Assembly (NCBI RefSeq): GCF_048544455.1
Contig: NC_133537.1
Coordinates: 312,872,238 to 312,936,237 of the forward strand
Direction: 5' to 3'
Length of the DNA: 64,000 nt
Source: Silene latifolia
Taxonomy: Eukaryota > Streptophyta > Magnoliopsida > Caryophyllales > Caryophyllaceae
The position numbers were made by a program, and so were the translations under genes. This document shows, piece by piece, positions 11,704 to 23,021 of this stretch. Position 1 is the stretch's first letter. Each line of letters opens with the position of its first letter. The notes beneath the pieces are model-generated. The model made no database searches and was not told the origin of the DNA. It saw nothing but the letters and a program-made list of their open reading frames with translations.

Positions 11704-13377
11704 TGGTAGAGAATAAAGACTAGGTCGTTAAATGCTAGAATTAAGCTACCAAATTAGATATTTATAAACCAAACTTGACTCTACACTATGCACTAAGAAT
11801 AGTAGTAAAGGGAAGTAAGGGGTCGAACCCAAGAGAAGAGATTAAGACTAAAAGCTTGTATTAGACTAATGACAATGAACAAAACACAAGACTATGCACA
11901 AACTATAGATATTAACAATGGACAACAATTGAGACACATAAGAGGAGAATTGGCATGGAGAAAACAAGTGACAAAATGAAAGAGATGTGATTTTTCCTAA
12001 GAAACAAGGTAACAAACACTTGGTATGCAAACAACAATAATATGAGAGGAAACTTGGTATAATCCTACAAGCTTCACCTTTTCTCAAAGTATAACTCTTT
12101 TCTCTCTAAATTCATTTACCCAACAACAATCCTCAAGCAATTGATCACCACTATCTAAGCCAACAATGATAATCCTACTTAAACTACAATTTCCAACACT
12201 AAGTCATGTAAGAGTTGTAACCAAGAGCATGAAGAGCACAACCAAGAGGAAAATAAATGGGATATCAAAAGAGCATGTCTAAGCCAACAAACCCAATGAT
12301 ATAAACAATTTCTACTCACAAAGATTGATACTTTAAACCAAGATAACAACAATATGAGATGCTTCAACAAGATATCACAAAAGTAAGAAACTTTGCAACA
12401 ATCAAGCAATAGATGAATATTAAAGAGGCAAGGGTAATTACTTCTTACAACAAAACATTCATCATGGCATTCAAACTTAGAAATTAAAATAAATAAAAGA
12501 TTAGAGAGTAGAGAGTCAATACAATGATAAAGTTGAAGACTTGAAATGGATTACACCAAGTAGAGAAGGATTTAGCCTTCCATAGTCTTCATAAACCCAA
12601 AATACAAAGAAAGATTACAACTTGTATGAAAAAGTCTTCTAAAATGTTACAAGATTCAAACCCTAAATGATGAGATTAGATGAGATGATATGATGTTCTA
12701 ATATCTCATATCATCTCAGGTCTTCAAACTCTTGGGTATATATAGGCACTACTACAGATACAGGCTATAACAACGGTTAAAAACCGTTGTTATATAAAAA
12801 AGCGGACGTTGTTAAAGCGTCCGTTGTAAAAGGTTTTAACAACGGTTGATTTTCTTAAGGAACCCGTTGTTAAAACTATTAACAACGGTTTTAAGTATAA
12901 AAACCCGTTGTGGAAAGTGTGACTCAATTTTGGTGGGAAAGTTATAACAACGGTTGTAATATACAAAACCGTTGTTATAACTAAAGACAACGGGTTGTTT
13001 CTCAATAACCGTTGTTGTTTGTTTTTTAAAAAAAAAAAATTATATTAAATATTACTAGATGCATGCATAATTACGGCCCGTTATAATTCCGATGCATGCA
13101 TTATTACTGTCATCCCTGTGCATATGAATGGACAATATGGAATGAGAAGGGTTATAATAAGATTTGAAGCAGCAGAGAGAGATATGATGATGATTATGGC
13201 ACAACTTCCTAAACATATATTAATTAAAAAACAACTCAAATCACACATTACTTAGTATAAATACATGCATTATCTCAACCACCATTCCATTATCTCACTA
13301 TCTCCAAACCCTATCTGCTAAAACAAACTTCAAACCCTAATTAATCTTTCAAACAAACTCCAAACTTCATCAACAAA

Positions 13378-13663
13378 ATGAATGATATCATCCTTAAGAC
13401 TCTTACTATGATCGAGAACAACAACAATTTCATCCGCCGGTTGCTCCACATTGAAGACAGTTTCAGAAGCTACCTTGTGGATGCTCGATCCGCACTCAAG
13501 GACGCAAAAAAAAGATGGTTTGACAGCGGCGATTGTTGCGGCTATATGACGATATAAAGCTGTTGAACGGAACCTCCAAATAGCTAAGGAGGAGAGGACG
13601 AATATCATAGAAGAGAATAAGACTCTCTATGAAAATATAAGAATTGCATTTTTATCAATGTAA
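13378..13663 (+). pseudogene. Frameshifted small coding segment inside the CACTA element
   Basis: ATG 13378 opens 59 codons (MNDIILKTLTMIENNNNFIR...) ending at TAA 13555-13557. Another frame then continues with AVERNLQIAKEERTNIIEEN and ends at TAA 13661-13663. An A-run (GCAAAAAAAAG near 13504) is a likely frameshift point, and a TGA also lies in the second frame. The composition is polar and helical, coiled-coil-like. I do not recognise the source gene; it may be a captured host exon or a relic of an element gene. Confidence 0.45.
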
Positions 13664-13682
13664 TTCTTTTTTTTAATTTATG

Positions 13683-13686
<4 letters not shown>

Positions 13687-13773
<87 letters not shown>
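13687..13773. repeat. (AT)n microsatellite
   Basis: An almost perfect run of about 43 AT dinucleotides inside the CACTA element, directly after the coiled-coil-like segment. Its length is likely unstable. Confidence 0.97.
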
Positions 13774-13776
<3 letters not shown>

Positions 13777-14584
13777 GTTTATCATGCATTCCTCTCTATC
13801 ATCTTACTTCTTCTTTGTTTTATTTTATTTAATTTGTTTTACTAGCTAATTAAGCGAATAATACTTAGAGAAATAACATAATGATCGATAAAAACACATA
13901 CATGCAAATGAAATAATTAGAAAAAGAAAATAATGACGATGAAAGACGATGAAACCAACAGTGACTGCGAGATTTACCTGATAATTAGAGAAAGTAAGAG
14001 ACGATGAAACCAACAGTGACGGCGAGATGATAAAGCGACGATGAGAAAGAGAGAAAGAGATGATGAGAAAGTGTGTGTTTGTGTTTGTGTTTGTCTGTGT
14101 TTGTGTTTGTGTTTGAGTTAAGGTTTGTTTTTTGTGGCTGTAGCTGATATGTGTTTCTGTGGTTTATAGTATGGAAAGTATTGACAACGGTTGTTAAACA
14201 AAAACCGTTGTTAAAACGTTTTAACAACGGTTGTAAAACAAAAAACGTTGTTAAAAAGTTTTAACAACGGGTTTAAAAAATAACCGTTGTGATTACTTTT
14301 CACTAACTTTGCGCCAATTTTACGCCAAATTATTAACAACGGTTGTGCATGTTTGACCCGTTGTTAAAACTTATAACAACGGTTATATAACCATAACCGT
14401 TGTAATTAATTTTAGTAAAATTCGCGCCATACGTTCTACAACGTCTATGGTGATTTTCGTGAATAAGCGTTGTTAAAGGGGCGTTGTAGTTGCCTGGATT
14501 TCTAGTAATGAGGGCTACACGAAAACCTAAAAAAATTTCCACTTAAGAAGCCCAAAAGAGGATTAGAAAGCCCCGTAAAACAAA

Positions 14585-14673
14585 GCTGCGCAGGCTGCGC
14601 CAAAAGTCTTCTTGCCTGCGCAATCGGGCGCAGCTGCGCCCCTCGTTTGCGCAACCTGTGCCTGGGCTCGCAA
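14585..14673. repeat. TGCGCA-type palindromic motif cluster, 3' LTR of element A
   Basis: This module of about 90 bp has ordered units: CTGCGCAGGCTGCGC, then CCTGCGCAATCGGGCGCAG joined to CTGCGCC, then TTTGCGCAACCTGTGCC, ending GGGCTCGCA. The same order recurs at 18279-18367 and 25781-25867, and partly at 21744-21813. Confidence 0.85.
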
Positions 14674-14986
14674 TTTGGACTTCTAATTTCCAAGATACTT
14701 GACCTCTTCAATTGTTCTCAATTCTTATAATCTTCACTCCTCACTTCTCCCAGCTGGATATTAGGCCACATATGAGCCGCTTGTGCCTTGTCTTGACTGT
14801 TGAAAGGTTCTCCTTGACCCTCGGGTTCCGTGCATCAAAGTCAATTGTAAAACCGAGGTAAAATGGACAAGTTGCCACATCATAACCGATTATCAAATAC
14901 TAGGATAAGCACACTTAAAGACCCATATTAAAAGACACGAGGGTGATAAAATCACCCTCTTAGACTGACACAAAATACTACTATCA

Positions 14987-15005
14987 AACACCCCCACACT
15001 TAGAC
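14987..15005 (-). promoter_or_regulatory. Polypurine tract of element A
   Basis: The minus strand reads AGTGTGGGGGTGTT directly before the 3' LTR. This is the expected site and composition of the plus-strand primer for reverse transcription. Confidence 0.8.
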
Positions 15006-15905
15006 TTTTGCTAGTCCCGAGCAAAACCCGAAATAAGCAATTTTTTTAGTCTACAAGTGAGTGTAGGAGTGAATGATCACTCTTCCCTTACCGCTTCCTT
15101 CTTATGTCTCCCTCTTGAACAACCACCAATTAAAAAGAAAAATTTTGACTCAAAGTTGACACAAACTCTTCACTCGCTCCTCCGCCTTATATCTCCCTCG
15201 AACAAGGCCACGACACACCACCAACCTGACTCATAACGCAACTCCACCCTTCTTATATCACCAAAGTAGTAATGGTCACTCTTGCCTTATCCCAAGGCAA
15301 TAGCAAAGTGACCTCTCATCCTCCTATCAATCACAACTCATCACTACTTATAACACCCCCTTATCACTCCATATACATGTAAGATCATGCTACTTGGTTG
15401 GCCAAATACTCTTAAGAATCAACAACTCAAGTAGCCAATCGGAAAGACCACCAATTTGAAGCAAATTTTTGTGACACAAAAAGAAATTAAGTCCTAAAAC
15501 TAGCCTCCTTCCAAGACCCTCCTTATCACTCCCTTCTTGTCCCTCCATATTTTTGGTGTTGCTTTTTTTTTTTTTTTCATTTTTTTGTTGAAAATCCCTC
15601 ATTTTGCCTAAGGTGCCCTTTCGGGTTTTCACCTTAGCTTTTCCTTACCTCTAATGGTGGCTCGCAACTCATTTCTTCATTTTGCCCAGAATGCCCTTTC
15701 GGGTTTTCATTCCGTCTTCGGCCACCTTTCCAATCTTGCCTTAGGTGCCCACCCTTGTGGTTTTCACCTAGCCGGGATTTATTATTATTTTTTTTTTTTT
15801 GAAAACTTGCATTGACAAAATAAGCAATTTTACATATATTACACTCACTTACTCCCCCACACTTAAATATCACATTGTCCTCAATGTGGAGGAGTGCCAA
15901 ATTCT

Positions 15906-17658
15906 TCAAAAATTGTTGTGGGAGGGGCCCGAGCCTTCACCTTGCTCATATGCCCCTCGGTTTCCTCTTCTTCTTCCTCTTCTTTCTCTTTCTTTCTTTT
16001 CCCTCTCATGGGCGTCATCCACTTGTTGTTGATTGATGATGGGTTGGTATTGAGGTTCATGATGGTGTAGGGACATGTCAAAGAGGCCTCGAATGAGGCT
16101 AAAAAAATCCTCTTGTGCTTGGGTGTCGTGGTAGGAATCTTCAAGGTATTGGTGGTGCCTTTCATTTTGCACCCCAAATTATCGACTTACTTGTTCCCTC
16201 CACGCATTTTGGCTTTGCCACATAACTTGGTTCTCCGCCCAAAGCTTGGCTTGTTGTTGTTGCCAAGCATGAGACTCCTCTTGCCTTTTGACTATCCCCT
16301 CAAGCATTCTTCTTTGGGCTAATTCGGCCTCATCCCCCAACTTCTTGTGCTCCTCAAAAGCATTTTAAAATTGTTCTAAGCTCTCCAATCTTGGCTCATA
16401 TTGTTGTTGCCAAGTATGGGAGCTCTCAACCCTCCCACTTATTGTTTCCAAGGTTCCCCGGGTATCTTCAAAATATTTAAATATTTGATGTTGCCAAGGT
16501 TCCATGGTGGGAGTTGAGGAACACCCGGCCTCATGCATAGGGGTGTCTTGAGGTTGTTGGTAGGATGAAGGAATGTGGCGGGTATCATGAAATCCCCCCT
16601 CAATAATCTCAACCTCTTGTTCCTCCATTTGTTGGGAATTAAGGGATGGCTCTACGGCTCTTCTCTTTCTCACTCTTTGTGGTGGTGGGTTGGGTAAGTT
16701 TCCCTCGGCGGGGCAATAGAAGTCTCGGGCTCTCAACCCACTTGGAAGAGGGCCATTCCTTGGTAATCTCATGTGTTGCACATCTCTCTCTCTCTCCCAA
16801 CCAATAACAACTCCATGGAAGAGTATCCAAGACTTTGATCATGTGGGTTTCAACTAACCCCGCTTCATTGTATAAATTGTTACCCCACACGAGAGGTTGG
16901 TCTTCGGGAATGTTACCAACCAAATTTGCCACAAAGAGGGTGACTAATCCCACACAATTGATGCTCCCCTTTTTCTCTTTATGCTTAGTTGCACTCACCA
17001 CAAAGAGCTTTGCCCAATCCGGTACCCCCTCCCCCTTGGGTAGCCTCGTCCATATGCACTCTCGCACACCATCATTAAGTTTTGTTGGCTCCCCCATGGA
17101 AAAGAAGAAACAAGCTATCATCCGGGTAAGGATTCGGATGGGGGGGTTTGTAATTGCGGAGCTTTTGTCATTGTTGGTTTGACAAGGCTTCCCCGTGAGG
17201 CCACACCATACATCATTCAACGTTGTGTCTTGTGGATTAACGGAGGAGGGTGGTCTAGAAATTATCAAGATTTCCCTCACCCTTTCAAAAGTGAGGGAAT
17301 GCCACACTTTACACAACCGAAAGTTTACCCTTGCACTCTCCCCTTCCCCCGTGACATGTAAAGTGGCTAGGAATTCCAAGGTGTAAGCGGGGTAAGTGTT
17401 GAGTTGGAGGTTCATGTATCGCTCAAGCCCCACCCTGGTTAGGAAAGCAAGTGTTTGGTCGTAAATTCCCATGTCCCTCAATGTCCCGGGGTGAAGAAAT
17501 TTGGATATATGTAAAGGTTTGCTCTCAAGGGCTTTGAAGAAGTTTTTGTATTGTGCGGGCAACCCCTCATTCCCATGAAAAGCCTTGGGTGGGGGTGGTG
17601 GTGCATTGGAGGATTCACCTTTCTTCTTTGATTTTCCTTTGCCAATTCCGAAAACCAT
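15906..17658 (-). pseudogene. Element A ORF3: ATHILA-type accessory protein, frameshifted
   Basis: The minus-strand ORF starts MVFGIGKGKSKKKGESSNAP (17658). It has a basic, low-complexity N-terminus, then a folded region with LPAQYKNFFKAL, TLEFLATLHV and NLVGNIPEDQPLVWGNNLYN. This is the pattern of the ATHILA ORF family found between integrase and the 3' LTR. Near 16781-16797 a (GA)n run shifts the frame; the tail continues in another frame as a Gln-rich, coiled-coil-like region to about 15906, with stops at 16365-16367 and near 16174. The function of this ORF is not established (often called env-like by position). I see no convincing signal peptide or membrane anchor. Confidence 0.8.
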
Positions 17659-18278
17659 TTTTCTTTTCCAACAAAATTAGGTTCAAAAGACACTTAAAAC
17701 AACCAAAAACTGAAAAATTTTCTAAGGGGCAATTCAACAAACACCTTATGTGCACTAGCAAGAACTCGATTGTTTAAGGTGCGTTTGTCGAATTGTTCCT
17801 TCCCTAACAGAAAATCTTTGCCAACAATCCACAATAATCAACAAAAGCAAGAATTTTAACCCAACTAACTAATGTAAGTCGGATTAAACTAATTTGAAAC
17901 AAAGAAAGTAGAGGAAAGTTGTTATACCTCCCCAGAATTTCTCAAACTTGCTTGAATAATGATGGATGATGCGTAAAAACCCCCCAGTGACCCCTAAATC
18001 CACTTGTAGAAGCTTCAAATTTACCCGGAAAAATTTAGGGTTCTTGGGAAATTTGGGGATTTTATCAGAAATTTGGTGTTTTGATGGTGTTTTTGATGGC
18101 AAAATCGAACTATGTGAAGAATTTGGTGGAAAGATTTGAAGTTTGTTGATGATATGTGGTGATTTGATACGTTTGGGAGTGATTGAGAGGGGTGTTTGGG
18201 GGTTTGCTCGACAAAAGGGAATGTTTAAGTGAAGAAGAATGACGGGTAAAAAGAAGATAAAGGAAACGGGATTGCAGA

Positions 18279-18367
18279 CCTGCGCAGGCTGCGCAAATTT
18301 TGGTCTTCCCTACGCAATCGGGCGCAGCTGCGCTGACCCTTTGCGCAGGCTGCGCTCTAGCTCGCAG
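18279..18367. repeat. TGCGCA-type motif cluster upstream of ORF3, element A
   Basis: CTGCGCAGGCTGCGCAAA, TACGCAATCGGGCGCAGCTG, TTTGCGCAGGCTGCGC and then TAGCTCGCAG follow in the same order as in the LTRs, although this is internal sequence between integrase and ORF3. In element orientation it lies about 620 bp 5' of the ORF3 start codon. Confidence 0.85.
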
Positions 18368-18717
18368 TTTTGCTCCTCATTCTTTTAATTCCCAATTTCC
18401 ATACTTAGCCAAATTTTGCTCTTTTTCCCTTGTTAGCCTTTCTTGGCTTCTTCAAATGAACTTGTACCTTAAACCCGACTCTCATCTCCTCTTGGGCACG
18501 CCTTCCAAGAGGGTTTGTGCAAATCACTACATCATTTAACAAACTTCAAGTGCTTCTTGCATTTCAATGCAAATTAAATTATTTAAAACGAAATTAACAT
18601 GCAATGAACTAAATTACGGTAATGAACTACACTAAGAAGGCGATTAAATTGAGATAGAATATTTACAAATTAGCCGTTATTTAATGTCGATGGCTCGACA
18701 TAATGCTTCTTGGGGAT

Positions 18718-21601
18718 TTAGTCTTCGTAGACGGGGTCCTCCAATCGAATTTCTTCTTCTTTAAGGTCTTGCATCCCTTCATGGTAGACTTTGATTCGTT
18801 GCCCATTTACTTTGATCAACTTTCCCGAGTTGGGAGTGTCCACATCCACCGCCCCGTGTGGATGCACTTTCTTCACAATATAGGGACCGAACCACCGAGA
18901 TCTCAACTTGCCCGGAAAAAGTTTAAACCGATTTTGGAACACAAGGACCTTGTCTCCTTCCTTGAAGCTTCTTCGGGCTATCATCTTGTCATGCCATATC
19001 CGAGCTTTTTCCTTGTAGATTGCGGGCGTTGTCATAGGAATCTAACCAGATTTCCTCTATTTCTTGAATTTGCAATTTCCGATGCAACCTCCCTTCATCT
19101 ACACTTTGATTGAAAGATTTGATAGCCCAATAGGCTTTATGTTCAACTTCCACCGGTAGGTGGCATGTCTTCCCATATATGAGACGATATGGAGACATGC
19201 CAATAGGAGTCTTATACGTCGTGCGGTATGCCCATAATGCATCATCCAACCGCTTTCTCCAATTCTTCCGGTCCGGGTTCACCGTCTTCTCAAGGATCCC
19301 TTTAATCTCACGATTAGATACTTCCGCTTGCCCGTTGGTTTGAGGGTGATAAGCGGTGGAGACCTTATGGAGGACTCCATATTTCTTCAACAATCCTTGA
19401 ATAACCCAGTTGCAAAAATGCGTCCCTCGATCACTTATGATAGCCTTAGGGAAACCAAATCTTGAGAAGATAAAGCTTTGAATAAAGCTAGACACGGTCT
19501 TGGCATCATCAACTATTGTGGGGATCGCCTCCACCCACTTTGAGACATAGTCAACCGCAAGCAAGATGTAAAAGAACCCGCTTGAATTCCGAAAGGGATC
19601 CATGAAGTCGATCTCCCAAACATCAAATACTTCACAAAAGAGGATGGGTTGTTGAGGCATCTCGTGCCGTCGAGAGATGTTTCCACATCGTTGACACCGA
19701 TCACAAGTCTTCACATAAGCTTGGGCATCCTGGAAAATATTAGGCCAATAGCAACCACATTCCAAGATCCTCCGGGCGGTCCTTTGAGGACCAAAGTGCC
19801 CTCCACAAGCGTACTCATGGCAATGTTGGAGGATTGAGGGGATTTCCACATCCAGAATGCAACGTCGGATGATATTATCTTGGCACATCTTCCACAAGTA
19901 GGGGTCATCCCATATGAAGTAGCGGGAAATACTCTTCAAATTATGGTGTTGGCTAGAAGATAAGGATGTGGGAAATTTCCTTACCATGTAGTTGACAAGG
20001 TTAGCATACCAAGGCTCAACGGCTTTCATGGCATATAAAGATTCATTTGGTAAGCTCCCATCTACTAATCCCATGGTCTTCACTAGATCCTCATTAATGT
20101 GAAGCCTACTCAAATGGTCGGCTACCACATTGGCACTCTCTTGCTTGTCTTTGATTTCGATGTCAAACTCACTCAACAAAAGAACCCATCTCATTAGCCT
20201 TGCCTTGGTGTCCTTCTTGTCTACGAGTTGCCTTATGGATTTGTGATCGGTATAAATAATGACCTTAGCACCCAAGAGATAAGCCCGCAACTTTTCAATG
20301 GCATACACCACCGCCAAGAACTCCTTTTCCATGGTGGTGTAGTTTCGTTGAGCATCATTCAAAAGTGAAAAAGCATATTGTATCACATGAGCTACCTTCC
20401 CCTCCCTTTGGCCTAAAATCGCGCCAAGGGCATAATCACTAGCATCGGTCATGATTTCAAAAGGAAGGTCCCATTTTGGAGCTTGAATTATTGGGGCCGT
20501 CACAAGCCTTTCTTTCAAAGAATCGAATGCCACCCTACAAGCATCATCAAAAACAAACTCCACATCCTTGTGCAAAAGCTTGCACAAGGGGTAAGCAATC
20601 TTGGAAAAGTTTTTAATAAATCTACGGTAGAAACCCGCGTGTCATAGGAACGACCTTATCTCCCGAGTATTAGTGGGATATGGTAAGGTTTTGATTACTT
20701 CCACCTTAGCCATATCCACCTCAATCCCTCTCTTTGAGACTATGTGTCCTAACACGATGCCACTTTTAACCATAAAGTGACATTTCTCGGAATTCAACAC
20801 AAGGTGCGACTCTGTGCATCGTGATAGGACCATAGTTAAGTGGTCCAAGCAAGCTTCAAAGTTGTCTCCATGGACGGTGAAGTCGTCCATGAAAACCTCT
20901 AAGACTCTCTCTACAAGATCCGAGAAAAGACTCACCATACATCGTTGAAATGTACCCGGACCATTACACAAACCGAAGGGCATCCTTCTGTATGCGTATG
21001 TTCCGAAAGGGCATGTGAATGTTGTTTTGGATTGATCCTCCGGGCGTATGGGGATTTGAAAGTACCTGGAGTACCCGTCCAAAAAACAATAGAATTCTTT
21101 CCCCCCTATCCTCTCTAGCATTTGGTCTATAAAGGGTAAGGAAAAATGATCTTTAAATGTCACGACATTTAGGCGGCGATAATCGATGCAAACTCTCCAC
21201 CCGGTTTGAATCCGAGTGGGAATTAAAGCTCCTTCTTTGCCTTCGATTACCGTCACCCCACCCTTTTTCGGTACACATTGAGTGGGACTTATCCATTGAG
21301 AATCGCTAATGGGATAAATGATTCCCATTTGGAGTAATTTTATGATCTCTTCTTTCACTACTTCCATCATTGGCGGATTCAATCTCCTTTGGGGTTGCCT
21401 AATCAGCTTTGCTTCTCCCTCCAACCGGATCTTGTGCATGCATACGCTTGGGCTTATCCCCTTAAGATCCGCAATGCTCCACCCAAAAGCTTCCTTGTGT
21501 TTTTGCAATACATCCACCAATCTCTTCTCTTGGTCACCCTCAAGTTGGTTTAAGATTATGAGGGGTAGGGTGTTGTTTTTCCCAAGAAAAATGTACTTCA
21601 A
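18718..21601 (-). pseudogene. Element A pol: reverse transcriptase, RNase H, integrase
   Basis: RT (21601-20642) has YCFLDGYSRYFQIPI and the catalytic box VFMDDF. An in-frame TGA at 20642-20644 replaces a Gly codon in [17 protein letters not shown] sequence. RNase H follows with [25 protein letters not shown] and VADHLSRL. Integrase has the HHCC finger ([10 protein letters not shown]...CDRCQR) and the DDE residues in [19 protein letters not shown] and GQAEVSNRE. One extra base near 19025-19045 shifts the frame, so the C-terminal part ([13 protein letters not shown]...GPYIVKKV) runs in another frame to 18718. Active-site residues are intact, but the reading frame is broken twice. Confidence 0.93.
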
Positions 21602-21743
21602 GTGGTCGGGAAGTGGTTTTAGATTAGGTGTGGGTGGTTTTATAATGGAGGGGAGTGGTCTTTCAAGGAAGGCCTCTAGGGGAAGGAATTTGGCTTGGTA
21701 GTCATAAGGAGAAGAGGAAAAACAAGATTTTATGGAGCTGGAA

Positions 21744-21813
21744 ACTGCGCAGGCTGCACTGGTGGGCTGCTCAGGCTGTGCCCTGGGATTGCGCAGGCTA
21801 CGCCCTAGCTCGA
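21744..21813. repeat. TGCGCA-type motif cluster at the PR-RT junction, element A
   Basis: Partial, degenerate copy: CTGCGCAGGCTGCACTGG, GCTGCTCAGGCTGTGCC, TTGCGCAGGCTACGCC, then TAGCTCGACA. It shares the terminal CTCG string with the other clusters. It lies between the protease and RT ORFs. Confidence 0.75.
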
Positions 21814-21833
21814 CATTTTCTCCTCAATTTCTT

Positions 21834-22940
21834 TCATTTCTTCTTCCTCCTTAGATATGGTTCTTCCTTCTCCAATGCTTCTATACTTTTCTGCACATCA
21901 TGAGACAACAAAAACCGCAAACTTTCCTTCTCGATATTGTTAGTAAGGGCCACTTCAAGTGGGTCCCTATGACTCAATTGGTAGACTCGATTTGCCAATG
22001 GTTCAATTACATCAAGAAAGTAGCAAAAGCTCAAATCATCGGCTTTTTTCATTGTCTCATACACATTATACTTCAAAATTTTCCCTTCAAATTCCATGGT
22101 CAAATTTCCATCATACATGTCAAGCTTTGTTTTATAGGTTCTCATGAAAGGCCTCCCTAGCAAAAGGGGTGTAGCCTTGGAGTCCGGTTCTATGTCTAAA
22201 ACATAAAAGTCGGCCGGAAATATGAACTTATCAACCTCTACTACCACATCTTCTACAAGGCCTTTGGGGTGAATCGTAGAGCGGTCCGCTAATTGGATCA
22301 CAACATTGGTCTTAGACAAGGGAGGCAATTCTAGGGTCTCATAAACGGAGTAAGGCATTACATTGATAGAGGAGCCCGAGTCTAGCATAGCTCTAGCAAA
22401 AACTTTACCTCCAATTGAGCATGGTATAGTTAGCATGCCCGAATCATCACACTTTTTGGGAAGATTTCGTTTGAAAATTGCCGAGACATGCCTACTAACC
22501 GTGACTATTTCAACTCCTTTCCTTGGCTTCCGTTTAGGGGTGCAAATTTCCTTGCGAAACTTTGCATACCTAGGGACGGATTTAATGATAGTAAAAAGAG
22601 GGATGTTGACCTCACATTTCCGAAAAGTTTCATAAAAATCGGAGTCTTTATCAAACTTCTTGGGATTTGTGAGGGCACTAGGAAATGGTACCTCCGGTTC
22701 ATATTCTCTTTCGATCTCCTCAATTTGATCCTTGGTGTTGGTGTTTCCTTTCTTTCCTTTGTCCATGCTCAAAGGATTCTTTTCTTCTTCCCCATTATCT
22801 TTTGAAGATGTCCCTTTCTCTTTTTTAATCACAAGCTCTTCTTTAATTTGCTTTTCGATGTCAATGACCCTTTCTTGTGACTTGGCCCTTCTCTTCTTCT
22901 TTGGAGGAGATTCTAAAGTTCTCCCCTTCCTCAATGTCAT
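21834..22940 (-). CDS. Element A protease region of gag-pro (open)
   Basis: A 368-codon open frame begins MTLRKGRTLESPPKKKRR. A Lys/Glu-rich linker is followed by a retropepsin-like domain with the catalytic triplet in RAMLDSGSSINVMPYSVYE and the second conserved strand ATPLLLGRPFMRTYKTKLD. It is in the same frame as the upstream gag blocks and separated from them only by stop codons, so gag-pro was one ORF. This is the only open coding block of the element without an internal break. Confidence 0.88.
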   Translation of the reverse strand: MTLRKGRTLESPPKKKRRAKSQERVIDIEKQIKEELVIKKEKGTSSKDNGEEEKNPLSMDKGKKGNTNTKDQIEEIEREYEPEVPFPSALTNPKKFDKDSDFYETFRKCEVNIPLFTIIKSVPRYAKFRKEICTPKRKPRKGVEIVTVSRHVSAIFKRNLPKKCDDSGMLTIPCSIGGKVFARAMLDSGSSINVMPYSVYETLELPPLSKTNVVIQLADRSTIHPKGLVEDVVVEVDKFIFPADFYVLDIEPDSKATPLLLGRPFMRTYKTKLDMYDGNLTMEFEGKILKYNVYETMKKADDLSFCYFLDVIEPLANRVYQLSHRDPLEVALTNNIEKESLRFLLSHDVQKSIEALEKEEPYLRRKKK

Positions 22941-23021
22941 AGAACTAACATTTTCCCTAGGAGGAGGGAATGTAGTGGAGGGAATAGAAGTGGAATTCCT
23001 TTGGTTTTGTTTGGCAAGTTC

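Larger units (their letters stand above)
12747..14510. mobile_element. Non-autonomous CACTA (CMC/En-Spm) transposon nested in the LTR
   Basis: The left end CACTACTACAGATACAGG and the right end, CATTACTAGAAATCCAGG when reverse-complemented, form imperfect inverted repeats. A 3-bp duplication AGG flanks it (12744-12746, 14511-14513), as expected for CACTA. The uninterrupted homologous site is visible in the other LTR near 25708. Both subterminal regions are packed with AACAACGGTT and its complement AACCGTTGTT, the arrangement of transposase-binding arrays in CACTA elements. At 1764 bp it lacks transposase. Confidence 0.93.
11704..14986 (-). repeat. 3' LTR of element A, split by a CACTA insertion
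   Basis: Removing the nested CACTA element and its 3-bp duplication leaves about 1.52 kb, matching the 1.507-kb right LTR. The LTR carries the TGCGCA-type motif cluster at 14585-14673. The CACTA insertion lies directly next to the TATA-box sequence TATATATAGG of this LTR. Confidence 0.92.

Noticed and set aside
15881-16177. Separate gene from overlapping minus-strand ORFs here
   Set aside because: One frame continues the coiled-coil tail of element A ORF3; the other is an overlap shadow.
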